From NCBI GenBank assembly GCA_018657645.1, contig JABHWT010000291.1:1-33742 (forward strand): a stretch of 33,742 nt of DNA, written 5' to 3'. The position numbers and the translations under genes were made by a program. The DNA is from Halieaceae bacterium (GTDB lineage: Bacteria; Pseudomonadota; Gammaproteobacteria; Pseudomonadales; Halieaceae). The first letter of the stretch is position 1; every line of letters begins with the position of its first letter. A model generated the notes under the pieces. That model worked only from the letters and a program-made list of their open reading frames with translations, did not search any database and had not been told where the DNA came from. Shown here piece by piece: positions 18,101-25,332 of the stretch.

Positions 18101-18880
18101 TTAATCGCCACCGGGCTTTCGCGCACGGTAATACCCCTGGTAGATTTCGCCCTTCAGGAACACGACCTTCATTGCGCGCCAGTTTTCGACAAAATGATCT
18201 GCCTCTTGCTTGCCCAGGAGCTCTGCCATGCGCGGATAGAGCTCAGACTTAATCTGCGCGTACTCCTCTTGCACCCGCTGCCGATACCACTCGGAACGGT
18301 CTGTCATTTCAACTGCCGTAAAGCCCGCTGTTTTCAGCATTACTTCGTATTCCTGAAACGTCTTCATGGAGTAAGTCAGTCGTTCCATTTTGAACCAGTA
18401 ACGCATGTCGTCGCTGTACTCCCCCTCGGGTTTCATCCAGTCGTAGCAGGTGAATACGCCTCCGGGTTTGAGTACACGTAGAGCCTCTTCAAAGATTTCT
18501 GTCTTGTTATCGATCTGCATGATGACGCCAGTACTGAGAACGACATCGAAGGAGTTGTCCGGGAAGGGCATTGGCCCGGGATCTACTGCCACAAACTCAC
18601 AGTTTGAGCTGACCCCCAATTCCTCTGCGCGGCGCCGCGCCTGGTCAACGAGCTGTTTTTCAATGTCGATGCCTACAACCTGGGCACCGTACTTCGAAGC
18701 CAGGACAAATGCCGGACCACCAATCCCGCAGCCGATATCCAGAATTCGCCGGTCTCGAACCTCCAGGTTCTCGACCAGGTTTGCGATATTACCTTCGCCA
18801 CCGGGAGCCATAAATCCGACGCCCCAGATCAGCTCCAGCATGGTAGTCATTGCGTCGTTGTATTCAGTCTCGTGGCTCAT
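18101..18880 (-). CDS. Class I SAM-dependent methyltransferase
   Basis: A protein of 259 residues. Motif I is RILDIGCGIGG (residues 45-55), the acidic motif II is VVGIDIEKQ, and motif IV/V is NSFDVVLSTGVIMQIDNK followed by LKPGGVFTCYDW. The overall pattern, with a short N-terminal MLELIWGVGFMAPGGEGN segment, resembles small-molecule N- or C-methyltransferases of the phosphoethanolamine/sarcosine or sterol methyltransferase type. It is the last gene of the nine-gene catabolic operon (9 nt after the CoA-transferase stop). It is unusual in a beta-oxidation-like setting: it could modify the substrate or a cofactor, or be a passenger. Confident family, open role. Confidence 0.9.
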   Translation of the reverse strand: MSHETEYNDAMTTMLELIWGVGFMAPGGEGNIANLVENLEVRDRRILDIGCGIGGPAFVLASKYGAQVVGIDIEKQLVDQARRRAEELGVSSNCEFVAVDPGPMPFPDNSFDVVLSTGVIMQIDNKTEIFEEALRVLKPGGVFTCYDWMKPEGEYSDDMRYWFKMERLTYSMKTFQEYEVMLKTAGFTAVEMTDRSEWYRQRVQEEYAQIKSELYPRMAELLGKQEADHFVENWRAMKVVFLKGEIYQGYYRARKPGGD

Positions 18881-18889
18881 AGCTGAATT

Positions 18890-20134
18890 CTATCCCGATC
18901 CGGCTCCAAGTAACAATTCCTCGCCGATGACATTGTCCTGGCGTAGCTTTTCTATCTCCTGGGTCGTCAGGCCCAGTAAATCAGCTAGCACCGCCTCATT
19001 ATCCTGTCCCAGTGTTGGGGCCGGCATACGCTGTTCGCAGATAGCGTCGGAATAATGGATTGGAAATTGAGGGTAGAGGTGCTCACCGGTAAATTTACGG
19101 TCCAGCTTTTTGTGCATATTTCGGTCTTTAAGATGGGGGTCTTCGAGCAATTCCCGCGCATTGAGAACCATTGCAGAGGCAATACCCAGAGACTGGACTA
19201 ATTCCATTACGCTGCGCTTTTGCTGTCCCCGAGTCCAGTCGGCAATAACCTTGTCCAGGTCGCGCTCATTTCTCTTGCGGGACGCCATTGTCGCGTACCG
19301 TGGATCGTCTACCCACTCCGGATTGCCCATGGCTATGGCCAATGCCGACCACTGTAAATCGGATTCGACTGAAATCGTCACCCACTCATCTTCCCCCTGG
19401 CAGGGGTAGGCATTGCGAGGCGCAAACACTGGGTGTTGATTGCCCATTCGCGGCTTAATTGCCCCGGTAAGCTGATAATCGATGATATTGGGGCCCATCA
19501 GGAAGGCCAGAGTTTCCACCTGAGACATATCGATGTGCTGGCCCAGACCGCTTCGCTCCCGCTCCTCAAGTGCGAGAAGGATGGCGTACACCGCCATGAT
19601 GCCGGATATCGCATCAGAAGCAGCCAATATATTCGTCGGGGGGCTGTCCTCGTAGCCACAGACCGCGGAAGCGCCGCCGATCTGGTCAAAGGTATAACCA
19701 AAGCCGACATAATCTCGCCAGGGACCGGTCTGCCCGAAGCAGGTCATGGAGACCATGATAAGCGACGGATTAATCGCCTTGAGTCGCTCGTACCCTAGAT
19801 CGAGGCCATCCATTACGCGGGCCGAAAAATTGTCTATCACCACATCGCTTTTTGTAATCAGTTCAAGAAAGCGCGCTTTGCCATCGACTGAATTCAAGTC
19901 CAGGGTCAGGCCTCGTTTATTGGTGTTACAGCCGTTGAAATAGGGGCCCATCTCGTAAAAAGCACTGTTCTTGGGGTCCAGCGTATTAAATAGGCGAAAC
20001 CCGTCCAGCCGCTGGATTGATTCAACTTTAATTACATCCGCGCCCAGGCCGCCCAGCAGGGTCGTGCCCGAGGGGCCAGATCGATAGTGCGTCAGATCGG
20101 CAATGCGGATATTCTTGAGCAGGTCTTTCCCCAT
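18890..20134 (-). CDS. Family III CoA-transferase (CaiB/BaiF), catalytic Asp present
   Basis: A protein of 414 residues of the CaiB/BaiF family (PF02515). N-terminal IADLTHYRSGPSGTTLLGGLGADVIKVE, then NKRGLTLDL, DVVIDNFSARVMDGLDLGY and GQTGPW. The catalytic aspartate region reads AASDAISGIM with Asp174 at the position used by formyl-CoA transferase (Asp169) to form the acyl-aspartyl anhydride. It moves CoA from a donor such as succinyl-CoA to a carboxylic acid without ATP. It follows a second paralogous CoA-transferase by 21 nt, so a heteromer is likely. Substrate unknown. Confidence 0.93.
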   Translation of the reverse strand: MGKDLLKNIRIADLTHYRSGPSGTTLLGGLGADVIKVESIQRLDGFRLFNTLDPKNSAFYEMGPYFNGCNTNKRGLTLDLNSVDGKARFLELITKSDVVIDNFSARVMDGLDLGYERLKAINPSLIMVSMTCFGQTGPWRDYVGFGYTFDQIGGASAVCGYEDSPPTNILAASDAISGIMAVYAILLALEERERSGLGQHIDMSQVETLAFLMGPNIIDYQLTGAIKPRMGNQHPVFAPRNAYPCQGEDEWVTISVESDLQWSALAIAMGNPEWVDDPRYATMASRKRNERDLDKVIADWTRGQQKRSVMELVQSLGIASAMVLNARELLEDPHLKDRNMHKKLDRKFTGEHLYPQFPIHYSDAICEQRMPAPTLGQDNEAVLADLLGLTTQEIEKLRQDNVIGEELLLGAGSG

Positions 20135-20155
20135 TATAATACCTCTCGGCCTCTG

Positions 20156-21343
20156 TTATATGACGTGCTCGTCGCTCAGCTTGCGCAGATATTCCGGGTC
20201 CATTCCGATATCGGTCAGAACCTCATCATTGTCCTGCCCTCGGCGGGGTGCAGGCTGCCAGTCACTCCTCCAGGATGGGGATTTGAAGGGATTGCGTGGC
20301 TGGGCGAACGTGCCGAGGCCGGGCTGACTTGTCTTGTGAAAAAAGTCGCGAGACCTAAATTGCTCGGAGTCGAGCATCTCCTTCGGTGTATAGGGGATGC
20401 CAGCGGGTACCCGCAATTCCTGAGCAGCCTGAAAGGCTTCGTCCTGAGTCTTGTCTTTTGCCCACTCCTGGGCAAACTTCATCAATTCCGGCAAGATTTC
20501 GCGCTTTTTTTCCATGTCATAGAGTAGGGTGGGATCAACTGCCAGGTGAAATGCGCCAATCAGCGCACACAGATTTTCCCACTCCACCGGTGACAGGTAG
20601 TTGAGAGCGATCCAGCCGTCTTGGGCTTTAAGGTAGAAGGTTTGCATCGAGGCGGCAAAGCTGCGCGGCAGGGACGTACCGTGGTATTGCGCAAGCATCT
20701 GCGGATAAGCGAGCATGTTGAGGCAGGCCTCTTGCGCAGACACATCGACATGCTGCCCCTTGCCATCCTGGCGCCGCCCCTGAATCGCAGACAGGGTGCC
20801 AATTGCGCCGTAGGTGCCGGCCATGTGATACATAAATGGAATACCGGCCTGCAGTGGTTCCCGGTCCTGTTCGCCATAGCAAAAGGCCCAACCACCGATC
20901 GCGGAGATTGCCAAATGGTCACCCTTATAGTGTTTATAGGGCCCGGTTTGGCCGAACTCGGTAATAGATGTCAGGATAATTCCGGGGTTCACTGTTGCAA
21001 GGTCCTTGTAGCCAAGGCCCAGTTCATCCAGAGTGCCGGGGCTGGATGACTCGATAACTACATCTGACTTAGCAGCCAACTGCTTGAATATTGCCTGGCC
21101 AGCGCTGTGCTTGATATCCAGGGAGAGCCCCCGCTTATTCTGATTGAGGAAAGCGTGGAGGGCGCTGGAGTGGAGGTCACCGCCTTTTACTAAAGCAGCT
21201 GCTTCCTCACTGGTAGGGTCGCCTCCCATTGGGTCTACGACCTTGATCGTGTCTGCTCCGCCATCTGCAAGCAACCGCGCACAGAAGGGGCCTGATATGC
21301 CGGTGCTGATGTCAAGAACCCGCAACCCGTCCAACCCAGCCAT
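20156..21343 (-). CDS. Family III CoA-transferase paralogue, catalytic Asp apparently replaced
   Basis: A protein of 395 residues of the same CaiB/BaiF family: RVLDISTGISGPFCARLLADGGAD, NQNKRGLSLDIKH, DVVIESSSPGTLDELGLGY and GQTGPYKHYKGDHLAISAIGG. At the catalytic position, where family members have D-[YAP]-x-[AS]-G, this protein reads MYHMAGTYGAIG. Tyr172 occupies the Asp position and no Asp is within five residues. It is therefore probably the non-catalytic partner of the downstream CoA-transferase, as in two-subunit family III enzymes. It sits 30 nt after the DUF35 gene, with GGGAGAG before its ATG. Confidence 0.92.
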   Translation of the reverse strand: MAGLDGLRVLDISTGISGPFCARLLADGGADTIKVVDPMGGDPTSEEAAALVKGGDLHSSALHAFLNQNKRGLSLDIKHSAGQAIFKQLAAKSDVVIESSSPGTLDELGLGYKDLATVNPGIILTSITEFGQTGPYKHYKGDHLAISAIGGWAFCYGEQDREPLQAGIPFMYHMAGTYGAIGTLSAIQGRRQDGKGQHVDVSAQEACLNMLAYPQMLAQYHGTSLPRSFAASMQTFYLKAQDGWIALNYLSPVEWENLCALIGAFHLAVDPTLLYDMEKKREILPELMKFAQEWAKDKTQDEAFQAAQELRVPAGIPYTPKEMLDSEQFRSRDFFHKTSQPGLGTFAQPRNPFKSPSWRSDWQPAPRRGQDNDEVLTDIGMDPEYLRKLSDEHVI

Positions 21344-21373
21344 TACACTCTCCCGCAGTTTCCTCTATGAATA

Positions 21374-21793
21374 TTACCGCACAACGCGAAATAACAGCAT
21401 ACTGAAATCGTCATCTACATCGTCAAAGGTCACTTCAACCGGCAGGCCGTCTTCCAATTGGTCATTCTCGCAATCGATAGAGCCCACTAGTCGTGTCCCA
21501 TCTTCCATCTCAACCAGAACAACGGCGAAAGGAATTTTTTCCATGAAATAGGGATGAAAAGCGCGATTGATAATCACCCAGCTATAGACGCTGCCCTTGC
21601 CGCTAGAGGGGCTCCAGCTTAACTCCATCGAACGACAGTTCGGACACATCGGGCGCGGCGGGTGTATTGCCATCTCACAATCAGAACACGTTTGGACCAG
21701 GAGTTGGTGCCGTTTCAGTGCTGCCCACCACGGTTCGGTATCGGCGTTAAGTTTGGGAAGAGGGCGCCCCAATTCAGGGATTTCATATGACAT
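21374..21793 (-). CDS. DUF35 Zn-ribbon/OB-fold protein (partner of thiolase-like aldolase)
   Basis: A protein of 139 residues. The N-terminal rubredoxin-like zinc ribbon has C36-x2-C39 and C50-x2-C53 (CSDCEMAIHPPRPMCPNC). The OB-fold follows: GKGSVYSWVIINRAFHPYF, PFAVVLVEMEDGTRLVG and VEVTFDDVDD. In actinobacterial sterol degradation and related systems, DUF35 proteins bind thiolase-fold aldolases or synthases and complete their active site. Here the gene begins 6 nt after the thiolase-like gene stops, which fits an obligate complex. GAGG lies 9 nt before the ATG. Confidence 0.93.
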   Translation of the reverse strand: MSYEIPELGRPLPKLNADTEPWWAALKRHQLLVQTCSDCEMAIHPPRPMCPNCRSMELSWSPSSGKGSVYSWVIINRAFHPYFMEKIPFAVVLVEMEDGTRLVGSIDCENDQLEDGLPVEVTFDDVDDDFSMLLFRVVR

Positions 21794-21799
21794 TGCGCT

Positions 21800-22957
21800 T
21801 CACCTCGATAATATGGCAGCGCTGGTGGGCGCGCCGCAGCAGCTGGTCACCAAAGAGAACTCTACGTCCCTGACCTGATTGGAGGATGTGCCTCTGATCT
21901 GACGAACGGCTTCCAGAATCAGGTTCCAGCCATGAATATACCCTTCGGCCTGTAAGCCACCTGCCGTATTAATGGGCAGCTCGCCATCAGGGCCAATATT
22001 TCCATCGCTCACGAAGCCACCCGCGTCACCTTTTTCACAAAAGCCGTAATCTTCCAGTGAGGTGAGTACGGCAGGTGTGAAGTGGTCATAGATTTGAGCC
22101 ACGTCTATATTCCTGGGCGTCAAGCCGCTCTTCGCCCACAACTGTTTAGCCGCAGCCACATTCTCCGAGCCAGTGGTCAGAGAACCTCCATAATAATTGC
22201 TCTGATACCAGATTTGATGCCCCATTCCCTGCACGGCTGCATGGATATAAGCCGGGGTCGAAGCCAGGGATTCAGCCTTTTCAGCCGAAGTGATAACCAA
22301 TGCCACCGCGCCGTCGGTCTCCAGGCAATAGTCATAGCGGCAAAGTGGATCTGCCAGTATTGGGGCATTGAGGTAATCCTCGAGGGTCAGCTTTTTCTCG
22401 TGGAGCAGTGCCGCCGGGTTGTTATTAGCATTGGCCCGGCAGGTAAGCGGAACCTGCGCCCATTGCTCGCGCGTCTCGCCAAACTCGATCATACGCCTGC
22501 GACCGTGCATCGCCACCCACTCGGCGGGTACAATCAATCCATAGGGTGCATGTAAACCGTAAACCCAGTCGTAGCGCGCTGGAATCTCGGGCGAACCGTA
22601 GCGATGGCCAGATCTTTCGTTCATGGAGCGGTAGGCGACGACGCACTTGCACTGGCCCGAGGCCACCATCATCGCCGCGTGAGCTATTGCCCCACAGGGG
22701 CTTCCACCACCGTGGGGAATGGTCGCGAAACTGGCGATGTTCTGCATCCCCATGGCGTTGACCACGTCCACCTGATTGGTGGCCTCATAATCTGAATTGA
22801 CAAGCCCGTCGACATCATCCGGCGTTAGTCCGGCCTCCTGCAATGCCTGATTGATGGCCTCTATGGCCAGTCGCTGTTCACTTCGGCCGGAATTAAATGA
22901 GTACTCCGTCGTACCGATGCCGGCAATGGCCGTCTTACGTTTAAGTTGATCGTTCAT
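21800..22957 (-). CDS. Thiolase-fold protein, likely acyl-CoA retro-aldolase (Ltp2-like)
   Basis: A protein of 385 residues from the ATG at 22957, which has a strong GGAGAGG site; a longer frame from 23038 runs into the upstream gene. It belongs to the SCP-x/lipid-transfer branch of the thiolase superfamily: KTAIAGIGTTEYS, then IPHGGGSPCGAIAHAAMMVASG, AQIYDHFTPAVLTSLEDYGF and NTAGGLQAEGYIHGWNLILEAVRQ. Counting back from the conserved SG at 100-101, the thiolase nucleophile falls on Gly84 rather than Cys. The usual GHPxG histidine motif is GYIHG. Loss of both is expected of Ltp2-type aldolases rather than thiolases. Together with DUF35 next door, it probably splits a beta-hydroxyacyl-CoA into a carbonyl product and a shorter acyl-CoA. 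Confidence 0.9.
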   Translation of the reverse strand: MNDQLKRKTAIAGIGTTEYSFNSGRSEQRLAIEAINQALQEAGLTPDDVDGLVNSDYEATNQVDVVNAMGMQNIASFATIPHGGGSPCGAIAHAAMMVASGQCKCVVAYRSMNERSGHRYGSPEIPARYDWVYGLHAPYGLIVPAEWVAMHGRRRMIEFGETREQWAQVPLTCRANANNNPAALLHEKKLTLEDYLNAPILADPLCRYDYCLETDGAVALVITSAEKAESLASTPAYIHAAVQGMGHQIWYQSNYYGGSLTTGSENVAAAKQLWAKSGLTPRNIDVAQIYDHFTPAVLTSLEDYGFCEKGDAGGFVSDGNIGPDGELPINTAGGLQAEGYIHGWNLILEAVRQIRGTSSNQVRDVEFSLVTSCCGAPTSAAILSR

Positions 22958-22985
22958 GGGCCTCTCCAGGGCGTTTTCAGCTGCT

Positions 22986-23534
22986 TTAAGCCTGCCTGTA
23001 ACGAAATACGGTGCGACGATTTTTGAAGCATAGATCACCGTGCTGATTGCGAAAGAAGTTATCTACTGTTACCAGGTGGCCCGACCCGATACGCATGGTC
23101 TTGGGAACAACGTCCACCAGTTTTTCATTAACGAATACGCGATCGCCATGGTGTAAGGGCTTGTAGCACTCAACCTCATAATCCAAGCCCAACAAACGAT
23201 TGCCGGGCAGCGGTGTGCGGCAGTGATAGGTGAGTTGGCCTTCATGCTCGCCCATCCAGTCGGGCCGCCATACTTTGTGCTCCTTACACAGAACTTCTAT
23301 TCCCCACGGTGCAATACGTTTGCCCCATCGTGTCTGCCGGCTAAACTCCTCGCTCCAATAGAGAGGATTGGAATCCTCAATACCTTCGACAAAGTGCTCA
23401 ATGGCCCGAGTCGTCATTGGATAGGCCTCTTCTACCGGTTCGGCTTCCTGCCCGATCCAGCTCATGCCTTCCTCTTCAGTGCCAATCACATAGACTACGC
23501 CGGAGGGATCCGTTTCGGTCTTTCGCACAGTCAT
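22986..23534 (-). CDS. MaoC-like hotdog protein (N-terminal dehydratase type), partner subunit
   Basis: A protein of 182 residues with a single hotdog fold of the FAS1-like dehydratase/MaoC_dehydrat_N type: IEHFVEGIEDSNPLYWSEEFSR, IAPWGIEVLC, LTYHCRTPLPGNRLLGLDYEVE and HHGDRVFVNEKL. The hydratase motif D-x4-H is degraded to D54-x4-Y59. The neighbouring hotdog gene keeps the full motif, so this is probably the structural or CoA-binding half of a heteromeric enoyl-CoA hydratase, as in ChsH1-ChsH2. TAGGAGA precedes the ATG. It lies 38 nt after the partner gene and 28 nt before the aldolase gene. Confidence 0.88.
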   Translation of the reverse strand: MTVRKTETDPSGVVYVIGTEEEGMSWIGQEAEPVEEAYPMTTRAIEHFVEGIEDSNPLYWSEEFSRQTRWGKRIAPWGIEVLCKEHKVWRPDWMGEHEGQLTYHCRTPLPGNRLLGLDYEVECYKPLHHGDRVFVNEKLVDVVPKTMRIGSGHLVTVDNFFRNQHGDLCFKNRRTVFRYRQA

Positions 23535-23572
23535 TGTTTTCTCCTATTTTTTTCAGGCCAAACCGACCCTGA

Positions 23573-24034
23573 TCAGGCTTTGCTGGGGAGCACTACGGTT
23601 GCGGACCCGGTTGTAATTTTTTCAATTTCATTACCGCTGGGATCGATTTTGTCCATCCAGATATCAAGATCAACAAGGTGCTCGCCGTCCTCGGACCGCC
23701 TTCCCGTGACGATTGCTTTAGTCATCACAGTTTCATAGCGAACAATCGGGCGCCCCATTTTAATTTTTACTCTGCGAGGAATAGAGTTGGGGCCGCCCCA
23801 GGCGCACAGGGCGCGTTGAAACAAACCACATTGCCAGGTTGTGTTCATAAAGATGTCAGGAAGTCCCTGCTCACGGGCATACTCCACATCGTGGTGGCCG
23901 GGGTACCAGTCGTGGTGCGATGATGCGATTGTTAGAAAGTGGGTATGGCTCAGCGGCCCCATACTGATCGTCGGAATTTCCTGGCCGATTTCCACATCCT
24001 CAAAAAAGGTATCTTTCACTTCTGGTAATTGCAT
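23573..24034 (-). CDS. MaoC-like enoyl-CoA hydratase, catalytic subunit
   Basis: A protein of 153 residues from the ATG at 24034, with GAGGG about 6 nt upstream; a longer reading from 24073 lacks a ribosome site and family homology. The hotdog fold carries ASSHHDWYPGHHDVEYA with the R-specific hydratase motif D42-x4-H47, followed by DIFMNTTWQCGLFQRAL and VVRY/VVLP-type strands near the end. It should add water to a 2-enoyl-CoA, giving a 3-hydroxyacyl-CoA. It is followed at 38 nt by the MaoC-like gene lacking this motif, so a heteromeric hydratase is expected. It lies 92 nt after the acyl-CoA dehydrogenase stop, the widest gap in the operon. Confidence 0.9.
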   Translation of the reverse strand: MQLPEVKDTFFEDVEIGQEIPTISMGPLSHTHFLTIASSHHDWYPGHHDVEYAREQGLPDIFMNTTWQCGLFQRALCAWGGPNSIPRRVKIKMGRPIVRYETVMTKAIVTGRRSEDGEHLVDLDIWMDKIDPSGNEIEKITTGSATVVLPSKA

Positions 24035-24126
24035 GACAACCCTCGTTTGAATGATTAAATTGCGGCCCGGCAAGGGGCTGGTAAAATGGTATAGAAACTA
24101 ATTACCCTTTTGCTTACCCGGGAGCG

Positions 24127-25305
24127 TTAGGTCAGCGCAACGGAATGTGACACGTCCAGCCCCAGCGGGTCCTTGTCGATGATCTCCTGGGCAACAACAG
24201 TTTCGTGATAAGTGCAACTGCCCAGAGTGTGCTGAAGCTGCTTGGCCCACTTGAGAAAGGGCGTGGTACGCGCATCCGCAGTTGCGCCCATACCGCCGTG
24301 CAATTGGGTGGCCACCTGGGTGGCCTCCACTGAAGCGTAGCCGACAAACGCCTTGGCAGTGGCTACAGCCTCGCGGCTGGAGATGTCGTTATCGATGAGC
24401 CAGGCCGCGTAGTATGCCATGTACTCCCCCATGGTGGTTTTGGTCCAGGCAGCGGCCAGGTAGTTCTGAATTGCCTGGAAGGCGCCGATAGGTTGCTCGT
24501 ACTGGACGCGTTCCTTGGAATAATTGATCGCCATATCGAGTGCTCGTTCGGCGAGGCCGGTCATATAACCACAGAGTACGACCGTGGCCACCTGTATTGT
24601 CGGGTTCAGCACCGACCAGGCCTGGTCGACCTCACCCACAACATTGCCAGAGTCGACGTACACATTGTCGAGGGTGACCCTGGCCTGGGGCTGCAGCGCC
24701 ATTATTTTCAAGGTTTCGTAGTGAATGCCGGGAGCCCGGGCATCCACCAGGAACAGGGTCAGCCCTTGCTCGGGGTCCTCGCTGTCACTGGTGCGAGCGG
24801 CGATCAGAATCTGGTCGGCCTGCTCTGCAAACTCGACAAAATGTTTGCTGCCGCTGAGTACATAACCACCATCCTCCGCTCGGGCCGTAGTCTTTACACT
24901 TGCGGCATTGGGCCTGGCATTGGCCTCACTAAAGCCAAAAGACACTAGCCGCTTACCTTCGACAATGGCTGGCAGGACGTCCTTTTTCTGCTCCTCACTA
25001 CCGCCTTCGAGGATAGCGCGGCCGCTCAGAAGAACGGTAGAAAGAAAGGGCGTTGACAGCGCCACCCGGCCCATTTCGCGCATTAATAACGTGGCGTCCA
25101 TAATAGATAAATCCAGGCCGCCGTAGGCCTCGGGATAGATGACACCGGTCCACCCCATCTCTACGACTCTTGGCCACATATGGCTGGGGTAGCCTTCCGG
25201 AAGCGACTCCCACTCCCGCACTTTATCCAGCGGACATGCACTCTCGAGAAAGCCCCGAGCGCTATCCATGAGCATTTTCTGCTCTTCAGAAAATTCAAGG
25301 TTCAT
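24127..25305 (-). CDS. Acyl-CoA dehydrogenase, subunit apparently lacking the catalytic Glu
   Basis: A protein of 392 residues with the ACAD fold: N-terminal EEQKMLMDSARGFLES, middle VSFGFSEANARPNAASVKTTA, then GYVLSGSKHFVEFA, SKERVQYEQPIGAFQAIQNYLA and HGGMGATADARTTPFLKWAK. At the isovaleryl-CoA dehydrogenase-type glutamate position it has Ala240, and at the medium-chain-type position a Leu, so I see no catalytic base. The gene before it in the operon has Glu at the first position. Two such ACADs form the alpha2beta2 enzymes of sterol side-chain degradation (ChsE1-ChsE2 type). FAD-binding residues look conserved. It begins 27 nt after the partner. Confidence 0.92.
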   Translation of the reverse strand: MNLEFSEEQKMLMDSARGFLESACPLDKVREWESLPEGYPSHMWPRVVEMGWTGVIYPEAYGGLDLSIMDATLLMREMGRVALSTPFLSTVLLSGRAILEGGSEEQKKDVLPAIVEGKRLVSFGFSEANARPNAASVKTTARAEDGGYVLSGSKHFVEFAEQADQILIAARTSDSEDPEQGLTLFLVDARAPGIHYETLKIMALQPQARVTLDNVYVDSGNVVGEVDQAWSVLNPTIQVATVVLCGYMTGLAERALDMAINYSKERVQYEQPIGAFQAIQNYLAAAWTKTTMGEYMAYYAAWLIDNDISSREAVATAKAFVGYASVEATQVATQLHGGMGATADARTTPFLKWAKQLQHTLGSCTYHETVVAQEIIDKDPLGLDVSHSVALT

Positions 25306-25332
25306 AGTCTTTAAGCCTTTTGTTCTGATCTA

